From: Adiantum capillus-veneris
Taxonomy: Eukaryota; Streptophyta; Polypodiopsida; Polypodiales; Pteridaceae
Assembly: GCA_014529385.2 (NCBI GenBank)
Contig: CM043955.1
Coordinates: 142,774,140 to 142,838,139 of the forward strand
Length of the DNA: 64,000 nt
Direction of reading: 5' to 3'
The notes under the pieces are model-generated. The model ran no database searches. It was not told the origin of the DNA and worked only from the letters and a program-made list of their open reading frames with translations. Below are positions 43,064 through 55,401 of the stretch, in pieces (position 1 is the first letter of the stretch; every line of letters starts with the position of its first letter). The position numbers and the translations under genes are program-made.

Positions 43064-43799
43064 ATGGGACCAAAAGGAGAAATGGTTGCATCTCAAAAGG
43101 GGTCCAAAAGGAGACGGTCTACCAAAGAGCAATGTGCAATAAGTGCTTCTAGCTAGATTTACCTCAACAAGGGACCAAGAGGAGAGATGGTTACATCTCA
43201 ATGGGTGTCCAAAAAGAGGTAGTCTATCAAAGAGCAATGTTCATCTAATGGAGCTTAAAAGACCTTGGGGTTACCTTTAATAACGACCTCCAAAAGTTAA
43301 TGTTAAAAAGTCCTTTGACCTCACGCAAGCTAGGGCTAACCTTGAGGTGGGAATCCTACCCAAGCATGAGGTGCTAATATTTTTAAAGTGGTTGTGAGAA
43401 CCTTGCCCAAAGCTTGAGGTGATTTTTATGCTTAAATGACTAAGGTATTTGAAATGTTAAATTCAAAGATAAATTTTCAAGAGGGATGAACTTTTCCATA
43501 CTTGATTGACTAAGGTTTGAAGTATTCAATTCAAACCAAATGACTTAAGAAGCATAAAAGACACATGCTTGATTGAATAAGTCCTTGAAGTATTCAATTC
43601 AACCATTGACTTAATAAGCGTAAAAGACACATGTTCAAATGATTCTCTGCATGTGGCCCTCATGATGTGCTTGAATGCTATTGGTTAGGTTTTAAAGAGG
43701 TCCAATGAGAATTTAGATACATGAAAATAAATAATTAAGTTCTTTCTCTCAAAGAGGAAAAAGAGGACACATGTCCAAATGAAATAATAAAATAATACG

Positions 43800-43853
<54 letters not shown>

Positions 43854-44066
43854 GGACCAAGCATGAGAGGGGGGGTATACTCTCCCACACACACACACAC
43901 ACACACACACATTGTCTCATTGTTCGGAATGCAAAGTGCAAGAGCTCCATCTCCTTCTCCAAGCTTGTTGAGAAGTGGAGAGCCTACACCAACACTCTTG
44001 GCTATGGAATGCAAATCCAACCAAGAGCCATGCTTCAATGCTTAAGCTTGCCATCTTCTTCATCTT
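43064..44066 (-). repeat. Right arm of the inverted repeat
   Basis: Reverse complement of 1-848, from the CTCCTTTTGGACC duplication through the microsatellite to CCATCTTCTTCATCTT. About 150 bp longer than the left arm, partly through longer (GA)n and (CA)n. Encloses no gene. Confidence 0.8.
43803..43911. repeat. (GA)n and (CA)n microsatellites
   Basis: GA run at 43803-43851 and CA run at about 43886-43911, separated by about 35 bp. The left arm has CT plus a shorter GT run at the matching places. Confidence 0.95.
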
Positions 44067-44089
44067 CATTACTATGCTATTATACTATG

Positions 44090-44461
44090 CTAAGTAAGAA
44101 GAGTGATGATAAGTGAGGAACTATTTCTTTCTCCTATGGATGATTCTTCTTCCTCTTCCCTACCCTCATTCCTTGCTAGCTCTCTCCACCTTTGAAGGTG
44201 TTTGAGGCCTTGGGACTGAATCTTTGGATAGTTAATGCTTTTTGCAAATTTTATATGAAGCTCATGATGCATGAAGCTTTCCATCTTCATAGCATCGCCA
44301 AGGTCACAAGGAACAGAAAGATTGTATTGTAACAAGTCTCTCTTGATGGGAGAATCTATAATACAAACGCCTTTTGGAGGGGGGACCAACTCCAAGTAAA
44401 TCCGGTCCTCAACTATTGTCATGTTCTCTAATACTCTCTCTCTTGCTAAAGTATTATTCAT
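44090..44461 (-). CDS. Unknown 123-aa ORF
   Basis: Starts MNNTLARERVLENMTIVEDR and reads on through YLELVPPPKGVCIIDSPIKR and CDLGDAMKMESFMHHELHIK, ending in an acidic/serine tail with EEEEESSIGERN. Normal protein-like composition, no known domain. It lies just outside the right inverted-repeat arm. Could be a gene or transposon fragment; a second minus frame (44601-44834) nearby is weaker. Confidence 0.35.
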   Translation of the reverse strand: MNNTLARERVLENMTIVEDRIYLELVPPPKGVCIIDSPIKRDLLQYNLSVPCDLGDAMKMESFMHHELHIKFAKSINYPKIQSQGLKHLQRWRELARNEGREEEEESSIGERNSSSLIITLLT

Positions 44462-44469
44462 GCCAAGTT

Positions 44470-45511
44470 AATTAAGTACTATGTTCATGTTGCTACCATC
44501 AAGTAAGTTCACCCTCTATGTTCTCAAAGTAATCTCACAAAAATGCTCACTCTAATTTTCTTAATTCCGCTATTCTCAAAGTTCATAGGCCATTTCCATT
44601 TCATGCCTCAAAAGAGGGGAGGATCCTATGCGGCTTTTGAGGGCCTTCCCTTTTTGACTTCAACACCTTTTTTAAAAGAGCGTACACACACACAAATTTA
44701 GCTTTCTTCTGCAGAAAATCCAAAGGACAAAAGGGAAAATATCGCAAGTTTAATCTCCCAATTAATTGTACGTAGAGGCCCGATTTGAGCAAATAGATGG
44801 TTGAGGGATTGCTCTTAACGAAGGCTTCTTCCATGCACTATTAATTTTTGAATTGGAGCTCAAGCGACAAGTGATCAAGAAGAGCCATTATGCACAAAAT
44901 TAACCCTAAATGCAAATATAAATTGCTCGATTGTTGAGCTAATGCAATAGGGATTAATAAGAGGTAAATAATACTAATTACTCACACTAATCACAATTTC
45001 ATTAACCAAGAAGGCTAGTGGCCAATTGGTCTTTCCAAAATGAATTGCCCAAGCTTGATTACGAGTTTGCGATTAGGAGTTTTATTAGAGAGAGAGGGGA
45101 AAATTGAATGACAATGAAAGTGTGCATGTAGACACTAGATCTAGCATAGAGATAGAGAATAGCTAAGATCGAAGGTGGGTGCTTAGGAGCTGTTAATCAC
45201 TCTATTAGATTTGATACCACATGTTGAGTTATGGAGGAAACATGAGTGAGCCATTCATGGCGCTAAAAAACAATAATAACTATGCTTAATTACACAAAGT
45301 AAATTTAATCAAGTTTAGATAGCAAAGTAGGTAATTTCTTGTTATTATGCATCATGATATATTGTGTACAAGAATCTCTTTATAGATATTTCTTGCAAGG
45401 CAACTTTCTTCCATAGGGAGTGTTCACGCTATGAGTGTAAGGAAAGGCTTACCGCAACATCTGCTACCTCTCCCTCTCCATCTCTCCTTCTCAAGCTCTA
45501 CCTTCCTCTCA

Positions 45512-45514
<3 letters not shown>
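44470..45514. other. No convincing gene
   Basis: AT-rich DNA with a weak minus frame at 44601-44834 (77 codons, no domain). Nothing else recognised. Confidence 0.45.

Positions 45515-45599
<85 letters not shown>
45515..45599. repeat. (CT)n microsatellite, about 85 bp
   Basis: The longest CT run in the window. ORFs across it on both strands are Leu/Ser or Arg/Glu runs and are artefacts. Confidence 0.97.
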
Positions 45600-45602
<3 letters not shown>

Positions 45603-47051
45603 GGAGCGCGACAACATTGTCATTGGAGAGTAAAGGGTGGATTGTGAGAAGAAAGTGTGGGACCGCAAGAAGAATTGATCGCGTGAAGGCTCTACACAAG
45701 AGGTTGGAAAGAAGATACTATCACGGACATAGAGCAAGTGCAGCCTCGCTCCCAATTGCACAGATCAGTGCTCTTTCGCCTTGATAATAACCGTAAATTG
45801 ACGCTTCAATTCTTCGTTGTGACCATTCCATGGAAGCTTCAGTATTTCATTAGAGAAGCCTTAGTGGTTATTTGAAAAGATAAAACCCTAATTGATAGCC
45901 TCACAACCTCGAACATGTAGTGGAAACAGCACTGGACTACACTAGGACCCTCGCTTGGAATGGCGGTATCTCCCTTGATTTATGTCTAAAAGAGCTCATT
46001 ATTGGCTCTAAAAGCTCACACACAGCTTAGCCAACAACGACACTATCATTGATGTGGCATTTTGAGCCCTTGTTTGCTATTTGTACGATATTTCTTACCA
46101 TTTTATGGTCATTTTTAGTCCTTTTTTAGCCCAAAAATGTCCCTTTCTTTCATAAAATGCCCAAAAGAATTGGAAAAAATTCGTAAATTTGTGAAAGAAG
46201 CCCTTTTAGCTCAAATTTCATCTGAAACTCATTTTTCCACTTGGCAAGCACTTTGGACACGCCTTTTATGATTGTGCATGAAACCTGCTATTTTTGGTCG
46301 AGATCGTCCGCATTGAACTTTCTAGGCAAAATGAGTGTGCGTAGATCAAAACACTTGATATTTTTCCACTTCTAAAGCAAATGAGGCATGTTCTAATAAT
46401 GTGATAAAACACGCATCAATGCCATGTATCGGGCCTTGCATGCCCGATAAGGTATGTACAGGACTGTAATCGAGGCATCCTTTTCGGACATATCACACTA
46501 TGTATATTGTAGCATTTGGTCCCACATAGAAAAAGTATTAAGAATGAGGTAGATATTTTGAGTTTTCACATTATACACGTGCCATGGCACGACAACACAT
46601 CTTTATTAGGTACTCCACAACCCTTTCCATGCTTATAACCTTGGGAGGGTCACTATATGTAAAACCTATATCATGTGCGTTCAAGGACTATTTAAAAAAC
46701 CCGTTAGTTGTGAATTTTTCACCAATAAAAGAGATCATTTTCTGAATGAATCTGTAATTTTTTTTCAAAATCATTTTTTCAACACCCTTCTGTATGTAAA
46801 AATGTGAGAAAATATAGAATAAAATAATCCCTAATATTGAGACCACGTGATAGGCTTCTTTTTTGTGACTCCCCCCTCCCTTGCCCCACCCAAGCTTATA
46901 ACTTAGATTGGAAGAGATATTGACTCAAGAAGTAAGAACATATCTGAGGTTTGTGAAATTGGAGAGAGTTTGTAAGAAAATGTTGTTGGACATTCTCAAA
47001 CTCTTTCCAAGTAGACTTTGAGATGCTCTCGTCCCACACTTCAACTCCAGT

Positions 47052-47056
<5 letters not shown>
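45600..47056. other. No gene seen
   Basis: No ORF with normal composition beyond short frames; no mobile-element domain recognised. Confidence 0.5.
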
Positions 47057-47112
<56 letters not shown>

Positions 47113-47199
47113 CAACAAGAAGTGCAAAATTTTCATGAGGAGGGAGGTATGTCAAGAGAGAAGAGAGAGACAGGGGAAATGGAGGAATGTGCATTCTTC

Positions 47200-47261
<62 letters not shown>

Positions 47262-47279
47262 GGGGGGGGGGGGGGGGGG
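47057..47279. repeat. Compound microsatellite (GA, GT, AG, poly-G)
   Basis: (GA)n at 47057-47111; then, after about 90 bp, (GT)n 47202-47230, (AG)n 47230-47258 and a 19-bp G run 47261-47279, directly joined. Confidence 0.97.
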
Positions 47280-49275
47280 AGAGAATGTTTTTGGAATCCG
47301 TTCACTCAACTCCAAAAAGACGCTCGCCAAAAAAGCTCACCAAATAAACACATCCCATGATCTACAAGGTGAATGCATTTATTCTTACAACAATCAGTTG
47401 GGAATACCCTTTATGCTAATTCCACAAACATATAAGCAAGAGAAACCGGTGGGTCTTTTGCCTTTGGAGTTGTCTTTATGAAAGTGTAGCCTCCCTCCTT
47501 TTCTTTTAGGGTCATAACTATTGTGATATTCTTAGATTCTCAACACTACCATATTCACCATTATATTAGCATCATGCATATCATCAATATTTACATAGTG
47601 CTGGAAGCATAATCCTCCCTAAGCTCCTCAAAGTTTACATTGTTATCTAGCATAACATATAACACAACACCCTTGTACATGACTTGGGTTTTCTCCACAA
47701 AATCACACCTTTGCTCCTTAAAGACTCTCTAGTTTTGAGGTCAGACTATAGAGATGTCATTGGTATGGAATTTATAACTGGAGGCTCCTTTGAACCTATC
47801 TATCTTGTATCAGCTTGCATTTCTAGACCTTACAAAGACATTTACATCACATTAGGCTAAGGAACATAACTCCACATTGAATTTTGGAGATCTTGTGCAT
47901 CCATAGTTGAGGGTTTAAGTTTCATATCTTTCATATAATTCTCCAAAACCTCATATACATTTCCCTCACCAATTTTAGTGCCACTACAATAAGTTTCTAG
48001 ATCTATTCTAGAAATTTAGCCAACACTTACACATTCCCTAGCAACATATACAACATGTCTCTAGGTTGAACTTCCATACATGTAGTAGAGGCCTTAATAT
48101 GCAAGATTATTGAAGTTTTAGACACCATAGATTTTAGAGAGATTGCATTGAATATAGAGTATCACTTTCTAAAACAAAAGGCCAAAAGAGTAACAATTTA
48201 AAATCAAATTCTCAATTGATATTAAAGCTTATAATTAGAAAATGGTCCTAGAAAACTTCTTTAGAATAAAATGGTCGAAAGAGAATTCCTAAAATGAATA
48301 TAAAAGTTTAGGACTTAATTAATGAGAGATGCAACTAGTTAGGAAAAATACAAATGAATCTTAACGATGATTAATCACCCTAATGACTCTAATATCACTT
48401 GTAGAGATTTGGGTTTGGGGGGGGGGGAGGGAAGATTAGAGAGCCATTCATGATGTTGACATGCTATTACAACAAGTGAATAAACAATGTAGAGTGTAGG
48501 CAAAAACTAGAATGATTGATTTAACTTGAAAGTGGGTACAAAAAGTTCATTATATAAAGCTGGCTAAAGCATCTCCACTGACATCACATCACTGATGATA
48601 TCATACCAAGGCTCCAAATTAGCCCATCCGGCTTGTGAACTCGTGGGCAACCTTTCAAGCAGCTTTATGAGTCCATTAATTAACTCTAGGTGAGTCCACA
48701 CCCTCTAGTAATGACACCCATGGGTACCTACACCCTTGAGTACCTTTTTCATATGTTAACACATGATTACGTGCCACCTATGCATCCCAATTGGATAGAG
48801 GAGATACACACGAAGATAGGATAAAACTCACAATTCTCAAGAAAAGTCGAGTACTCGAGCAACCAGGCTAGCAACTCTTTTTTTTTATAGCAAAACCCAC
48901 AATAGGTGGGTGGAAAGATTAGATTAATAAACCAAAAAAAATACATCACCTGACCTGCTCAACCTAAGCCAAGCCACCAACCCATACAGACCAGACCAGA
49001 CCAGGCTAGCAACTCTTATGAATGCGCTTTCCCATCCTTTGTTTTTTAAGGTCTTCTCGAGCATGCCAAAAAAGTAAGTTCCATCACCATTAACATAAAG
49101 CATGGGAGATAATAAATATTTAATTTATTAAAATATATCCATGACGCTTTTAGGCTCAAATGCAGACGTTTAATTTGGTTCTAGTGAGAGAGTGCCGGAT
49201 GCATAAGGCATTGCCATTAGGAATGCCCACAGATCAAAACATCCACAGACTTCGCATCGTAAAACTAGTAACTAA
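47280..49275. other. No gene seen
   Basis: AT-rich non-coding DNA. G-rich run at 48418-48429. No ORF of normal composition longer than about 60 codons and no transposon motif recognised. Could contain the 3' flank of the kelch-like gene. Confidence 0.5.
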
Positions 49276-50550
49276 TCATATCGGAGCACGTATGCTAAGT
49301 ATGTGCGTCGGAATACTGGCTATGGTTTCCATGATGTTATTTCGTAATTGACCTGAGAAGTCGAGGTTCAATATAGTGGTGGTGACGAGATATAAGGGGG
49401 CAACATTAAGGGCGGAGGAGGTTCTGATGGAGGGGAAGGCCATGGGATCATAGGGCAGCAGCTCCCATGATATCGATTGAGTAACGAGGTGAAAGGGCGG
49501 CCCGTCCGGCGATCGCGACATCTGCAGGATCAGATGGCAGACGTAGACCACAACGTGCATGGTCTCGGTAATACAGCGGCAGGGCGCCATGAGAAGAACC
49601 AGCAGTGTGCAAAAGCCCATCTCAAGAAATCTATGGGAGGAGAAGGGCCCACATCGCTGGCAGCAAGCTGCGAAGTTATTTCCGTGATCATCGGGCACAT
49701 GCCCCAGCAGCCGCCATTGCTCGTCTTCTTGGCCGATAAATTGCAGCAGGCCAAGATCTTCTCGAAGGGCAAACAGAAATGAGCCCCCAAGAGCCGCCAT
49801 CTTCGGCATGCAGCCTGCCTCTCCAAACACCTCGCTCGGAAATAGCTGCGGCGCCAGCTCCCATTGCTGGCTGCCCACCTTCAACACTTCTCCGGAGTTG
49901 ACGAAGCGGCCAGCCCCTGCGCCACCATTATATCCCCCAATCGCGTACAGATCGCCTTCCATCACCAGCACGACTGGCTCTGCCCTCTTCTCGCACATCT
50001 CAGGCAGCGCCTCCCATCGCAGATCGCCGGCCCCATCCCCATCTCTTGTCCTAGATGGCGGCAGCATGAAGTCAAGACGCCAAGCAGTCCTGGTCGCCTG
50101 CGGCCTTGAAGCCTCTTCCACGCCTCCAATAGCGTAGACGCATTGCCTTCTCGAGTTGGAATAGAGAGAGGTGCTGACACTCATCACATTGATATTGGCG
50201 GCTACCTGCTGCGATCGCCATTCTCTCCTCTGCAAGTCGAAGATGTGCAGGAAGCAGTCGCTGCCTTCGGTGAGGCCATCTTGCTGGAGCAGTACGATAT
50301 AATGTGCCGGATTTCCGTGGATAAGGCGCAGAGAAGGGGGAGGATGATGATGTATAAGAGCCGGGACAGCGCGCCGAAGGAGCAGCTGCATGTTGCGGCC
50401 GAAAGAGCTCGCCAGGGCCACGCTTCCGTCCGGGAACACGGTGGCCACCACGTACGCCTGCATATTGCAGGTGGACTCCCTAAATTGCGAGGCCAGCTGC
50501 CCGCTCCCACTCCAAGCAAAGAAGCCCTTCCATTTTTCCAAGCATTTCAT
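49276..50550 (-). CDS. Kelch-repeat protein (F-box/kelch-like), candidate host gene
   Basis: 424 codons without introns, clearly GC-richer than the surroundings. Kelch blades are visible from residue about 85: CVYAIGGVEE (137-146), then RWEALPEMCEKRAEPV (178-193) and LYAIGGYNGG (201-210), then QWELAPQLF (229-237) and EQWRLLGHVP (277-286), the usual YAIGG...W..LP pattern of a beta-propeller. The last about 120 residues are not kelch-like and include a hydrophobic stretch (311-343), so the 3' end may be altered by a frameshift. The first ATG is 50550, but the frame stays open about 22 codons upstream (AWKLYRRTAGKW), so an upstream exon is possible. No F-box is seen. Plant proteins of this class often act as substrate adaptors for ubiquitin ligases. 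Role not proven. Confidence 0.75.
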   Translation of the reverse strand: MKCLEKWKGFFAWSGSGQLASQFRESTCNMQAYVVATVFPDGSVALASSFGRNMQLLLRRAVPALIHHHPPPSLRLIHGNPAHYIVLLQQDGLTEGSDCFLHIFDLQRREWRSQQVAANINVMSVSTSLYSNSRRQCVYAIGGVEEASRPQATRTAWRLDFMLPPSRTRDGDGAGDLRWEALPEMCEKRAEPVVLVMEGDLYAIGGYNGGAGAGRFVNSGEVLKVGSQQWELAPQLFPSEVFGEAGCMPKMAALGGSFLFALREDLGLLQFIGQEDEQWRLLGHVPDDHGNNFAACCQRCGPFSSHRFLEMGFCTLLVLLMAPCRCITETMHVVVYVCHLILQMSRSPDGPPFHLVTQSISWELLPYDPMAFPSIRTSSALNVAPLYLVTTTILNLDFSGQLRNNIMETIASIPTHILSIRAPI

Positions 50551-50583
50551 ACCGTTCCACTTGCCTGCAGTCCGCCGATATAG

Positions 50584-51004
50584 CTTCCAAGCTATATTTT
50601 TTCTTCGCGAGTCTTTAGAGAGTATTCACATGGGACAGTTTCAAAACTGCTCCCAAACTTACCTTAAAGGAACGTAAAGGGTACGTAGTACATTCACACA
50701 CTTCACTTGTAGTTTGACAAGACTTGTTGTTTCAAGTCTTTTTCCTTTGAAATATAAGGCTGGGACTAGTGTGTGACGTGCGCGTTGCTGCGGCCAAGAA
50801 AAGCATGGCCATTGAGTCACACACATACGCGTATTTGTGTGTATGTGTGCACTTTGACACGCAAGCATGCACAAGTGAGGAGGGTGAAATACAGTCTCTT
50901 TAATCACTCCATGAAAATGTAAATTTTCTTTCTCACAAAGATCTTGCTCTTTGATATCTATTTGGATTTTTCTTCTCACAATAAAAACACTCTTTTTCTT
51001 AACC

Positions 51005-51009
<5 letters not shown>
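50584..51009 (-). other. 5' flank of the kelch-like gene
   Basis: No real ORF. Probable 5' untranslated/promoter DNA or intron of the kelch-like gene, judged by position only; no TATA box was assigned. Confidence 0.35.

Positions 51010-51051
<42 letters not shown>
51010..51051. repeat. (CT)n microsatellite upstream of the kelch-like gene
   Basis: About 42 bp of CT, read as (GA)n on the gene's strand, about 460-500 bp before its ATG. GA/CT repeats near 5' ends of plant genes are common; a regulatory role is only a possibility. Confidence 0.95.
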
Positions 51052-51991
<940 letters not shown>

Positions 51992-52089
51992 GTTTTGAGT
52001 TCAAGACTTGTCGAGATCTCTCTTAGTAATAAGAAGAGGATGCTACAATAAACTTTGAGTGTGGTAGATTGGTTATCAAAGTTTCCTCT

Positions 52090-52330
52090 CACTATAAGAG
52101 CTCGCTTAAATTTTGATGTCAAATTACCGGCGTCAATGGCGGGCGTCGATATATGTGTAGGTAAATCTGAAGAAAGATCAAGTTTTTTAAAAATTTTCTT
52201 TTTGAATTTTTGACGCTCATACCGGCAGCCATACCGACACCTATATAGATGACTATACCGCGCATACCAATGCTCATACGGACGCCTATACCGACACCTG
52301 TACCGACTGACCCTGCAAAAACCAGAACCG
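52090..52330 (+). repeat. CACTA terminus and subterminal motif cluster
   Basis: CACTATAAGAG terminal sequence, then repeated ATACCGACACCTATA-like units, several in each orientation (GGCGTCAATGGCGGGCGTCG and GACGCCTATACCGACACC). In this family, element-encoded proteins bind such subterminal motifs. Confidence 0.7.
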
Positions 52331-53205
52331 CGGGTCTTTCCTGTGCGTTTTTCTCCTTTCTTCGCTTCTTCTCTTGCCCTCCTCCTCCTCACTTGCTGCA
52401 AATCTGCTGCCTCACGACTTGCCGGAGGTGAGATTCTCATTCGTGGACTACTCCCCATCATCAAGGTGAGATTCTTTTCAAGTTTCCGTGTAGGTTTGTG
52501 CAATTTAGTGTATGTGTGTAACATAGCATGTGTGTGTGCATTTTTTCATGTTTGCAGACGTTTTTTCAGCTCTTTCTTGCTCAAACAGGCCGCACGTGAG
52601 TGTTCTTTCTTTTTGTTGCATACACACATACACACACACATTCACATAAACATGCATGCAAGTAAATAAAAATGCACATTAAACAATATACTAAACATAC
52701 TCGTGCACACACAATCACATTTTAAATTTATAAAATTTTTAAATTTTTATGCAAATTTATTTAAAATTATGTTGTACTTAAAATTGTGGCTTATCGTAGG
52801 TGTTATGAATGTCAATGTAAAAATGTTCAAGTCATAAAGATAGTTTTAGTGTTGATTAGTTTTGATTACATTTGATTATTTTCATATGTTTGATCGTTTT
52901 AAGTTTAGCGGTTTAGTGGTTCAAGTTTATGTTTAGGTTATAGGTTAGCGGTTTTTGATTTGGCCACTTTAAATCCTCTTATTGTTGTATTATTTTCAAT
53001 AATCCACTTATATAGGGTTAGCTACTTATGTAAAGCGGCGTTTGTTATTTTACTCCAGTTATAGTTACCAACTTAGGTTTTAGTTATTTGCAATATGGCT
53101 GTTTAAGGCTGCTAATTAGGGTTAGCGACTTTAGATTTGGCCGCTCTAAATCGCTTTAGGTTTCACGTTAGTTTAATCATTTCAATAATCTTCTTAAGAT
53201 TAACC

Positions 53206-53301
53206 ACTTACAGGGTAAGCGATTGAGCTATTTCAACCCACTTAGGGTAAGCAATTGGGCTATTTCAACCCACTTAGGGTTAATTGTTGGGTTATTTCAA
53301 A
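53206..53301 (+). repeat. 33-bp repeat, three units
   Basis: ACTTAGGGTAAGCAATTGGG followed by CTATTTCAACCC, repeated three times with small changes. Confidence 0.85.
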
Positions 53302-53633
53302 CTTTTAAAAAAAACACAAACAAACTTCAAAAACCGCTTGTGCACTTGGGGCAAGTAGTAGGCGTAGTGGCTAGAAGAAATGACAAGTGTGCAAACCATT
53401 TTTAAAGTTCGGCTATGTTTTTTGGAGAAAAAATGCAAACTGCCTACATAAATGCCTTGCACACTTACCATATTTGCTTGAAACTTGGAATATGGATTGC
53501 CCATTTGCTTCTTTTTGGTTTAATTGGGCAAGCTATATGCGTTCTTGTTAGCAAAAATGAAAAGATAGAAAGACGTTCTTGAAGTCTATATGCATTTTTA
53601 TGGAAAAATGCAAACGGACTTTAGAATTGAAAC

Positions 53634-54077
53634 GGATTGCTCTCTTGTTGTTTGTGCTAATAAGAACGCATATGTCTTGTCCAAACCATCAATAGAAAAA
53701 TGAGAGATCCATATGCAAAGTAGCAAGAAAATATGGCAAGCCATGTACAGAACAAGAAGCAAAAATTATAGCTGCACAAGTCGTTTCTGAAGTTCGTTTG
53801 CATTTTTATTGATTAAAATGCAAACAAAATTCGAAAATGGCTTGTACACTTGTCTTAACCATCCATAGGTGCAACCGCTCTTGAAGTCCTTGAAGTCCAT
53901 GTGCATATTTTATAGACAAATACAACAGACTTCAAAAATGTCTTGCTCGTTTGTTGTTTCTGCTAACAAGAACGCATATGGACTTTGGATTGCCCAAACC
54001 ATCAATAGGCAAATGGGTAAGCCATATTCAAAGTAGCAAGAAAATATGGCAAGCCGTGTGCAATCCATATGCATTCT
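53634..54077 (+). repeat. Direct repeat of about 120 bp, 310 bp apart
   Basis: The block around 53640-53751 (TTGTTGTTTGTGCTAA, AAGTAGCAAGAAAATATGG, CAAGCCATG) recurs at about 53950-54060. Interspersed CAAACGGACTTC motifs also recur, some inverted. Part of the CACTA subterminal region. Confidence 0.8.
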
Positions 54078-54136
54078 TAGTGTTAGCAGCTTAGGGTTAG
54101 GTGGCTCTTGAAACCCTCTACATGCATTTTCATGTA

Positions 54137-54168
<32 letters not shown>

Positions 54169-54189
54169 ACGCATCCATGAATATAGAGA

Positions 54190-54750
54190 CGTGATTATCA
54201 TCATGTGGTCCTAATCTCCATGCACCTCTAGACCAAGGTGTGCGAGAATCGAGCATGGCTAGAGAATGTGAGGTTGTTAGAGCTAGCGGGCAAATAGTAG
54301 AAAAAACGCAAATGGACTTCGAAAAGGACTTGTGTACTTCAAAAACACAAACAGACTTTGATAAACAAAGTAAAATAGCGCAATAGCGCACAGAATTCAA
54401 AAACCCTCATATATAGTCATTGACTAATAAAGACGAGGTTATTACTGTGTGGTCCTAATCTGCGTGCACCTCTAGACCGAGGTGTGAGGGAATCGGGCAT
54501 GGCTAGAGAATGTGAGGTTGTTAGAGCTAGCGGCAAATAGTAGAAAAAACACAAATGCAAACGGACTCTGATAAACGAAGTAAAATAACACAATCGAACT
54601 TCAATAGTGCACATAGCCTTTAAAAACCCTAATATATAGTAATTGACCAGTAAAGACGAGATTATTACCCTGTGGTCCTAATCTCCATGCACCTCTAGAC
54701 CAAGGTGTATGGGGATCAGGCATGGCTAGATAAAGTGAGGTTGTCATGTA
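54190..54750 (+). repeat. Three tandem units of about 223-244 bp
   Basis: GTGGTCCTAATCTCCATGCA then CCTCTAGACC and GGCATGGCTAGAGAATGTGA occur with starts near 54205, 54449 and 54672. The last unit is cut short. Confidence 0.88.
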
Positions 54751-55400
54751 TTGTTAACAAGAGTGGTTTATTTATTTGTTGCATCATTGGTAGATAAAGT
54801 ATGGATGATAGGATGGCGTGTCCTTGTGTGCATTGAAAGCATCAGATCTTTTGAAAATGAAAAATCTATGACCAACACATACGCAATAACGGTCTCTTTT
54901 CCATAGAGCAGCTACAAGACCTGCGTTATCGATCTCATGGTCTAGAGACAATAGATCAACCTCCACAAGTAGATATTGCTCCAACTTCATCCCAGAGAAG
55001 ACGATTTTCAAACGAACAGCCATCAACTGAATCCATCCAACCAATACCTCATGTGGCATTTCAAGAAGTAGAGATGGAGCAGATATTAGACGCGTTCTTT
55101 GACATGATCCCATCATTGAAAACATAGAAGACGACAACATTCAAAGTATTACTACAAACCAACCTCAGTCATCTCGTCCATATTGACGGCATGATATCAA
55201 CGATAAAGAGGGCGAGATGATGCAAACTCTTGTACATATGCCGCTTTACAATGGTGCAAAAATCTCAGTTCTCCTTACCGCTTTGGCAATTCTTAATTTT
55301 TAGTCTATCTACAAGTTATCTGACACCTCCATCACAGAGCTTTTCAAGTAAATACATTGTATCCTAAGCATATCAAAGTGTAAATACATTGTATCCTAAG
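54751..55400 (+). pseudogene. Decayed upstream part of the CACTA transposase region
   Basis: No open frame of length on the plus strand, but this stretch lies where the transposase N-terminus would be; a minus frame (54784-55140) is judged a shadow. It contains a 35-bp direct duplication (TACATTGTATCCTAAGCAT) at about 55350 and 55386. Confidence 0.35.
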
Positions 55401-55401
55401 C

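Noticed and set aside
45424-45784. Long ORFs on both strands made of Ser/Leu or Arg/Glu runs (also at 105-302, 43685-43962, 46925-47481, 51721-52524)
   Set aside because: They arise from CT/GA, AC/GT and poly-G microsatellites that stay open in several frames; no normal protein sequence flanks them.
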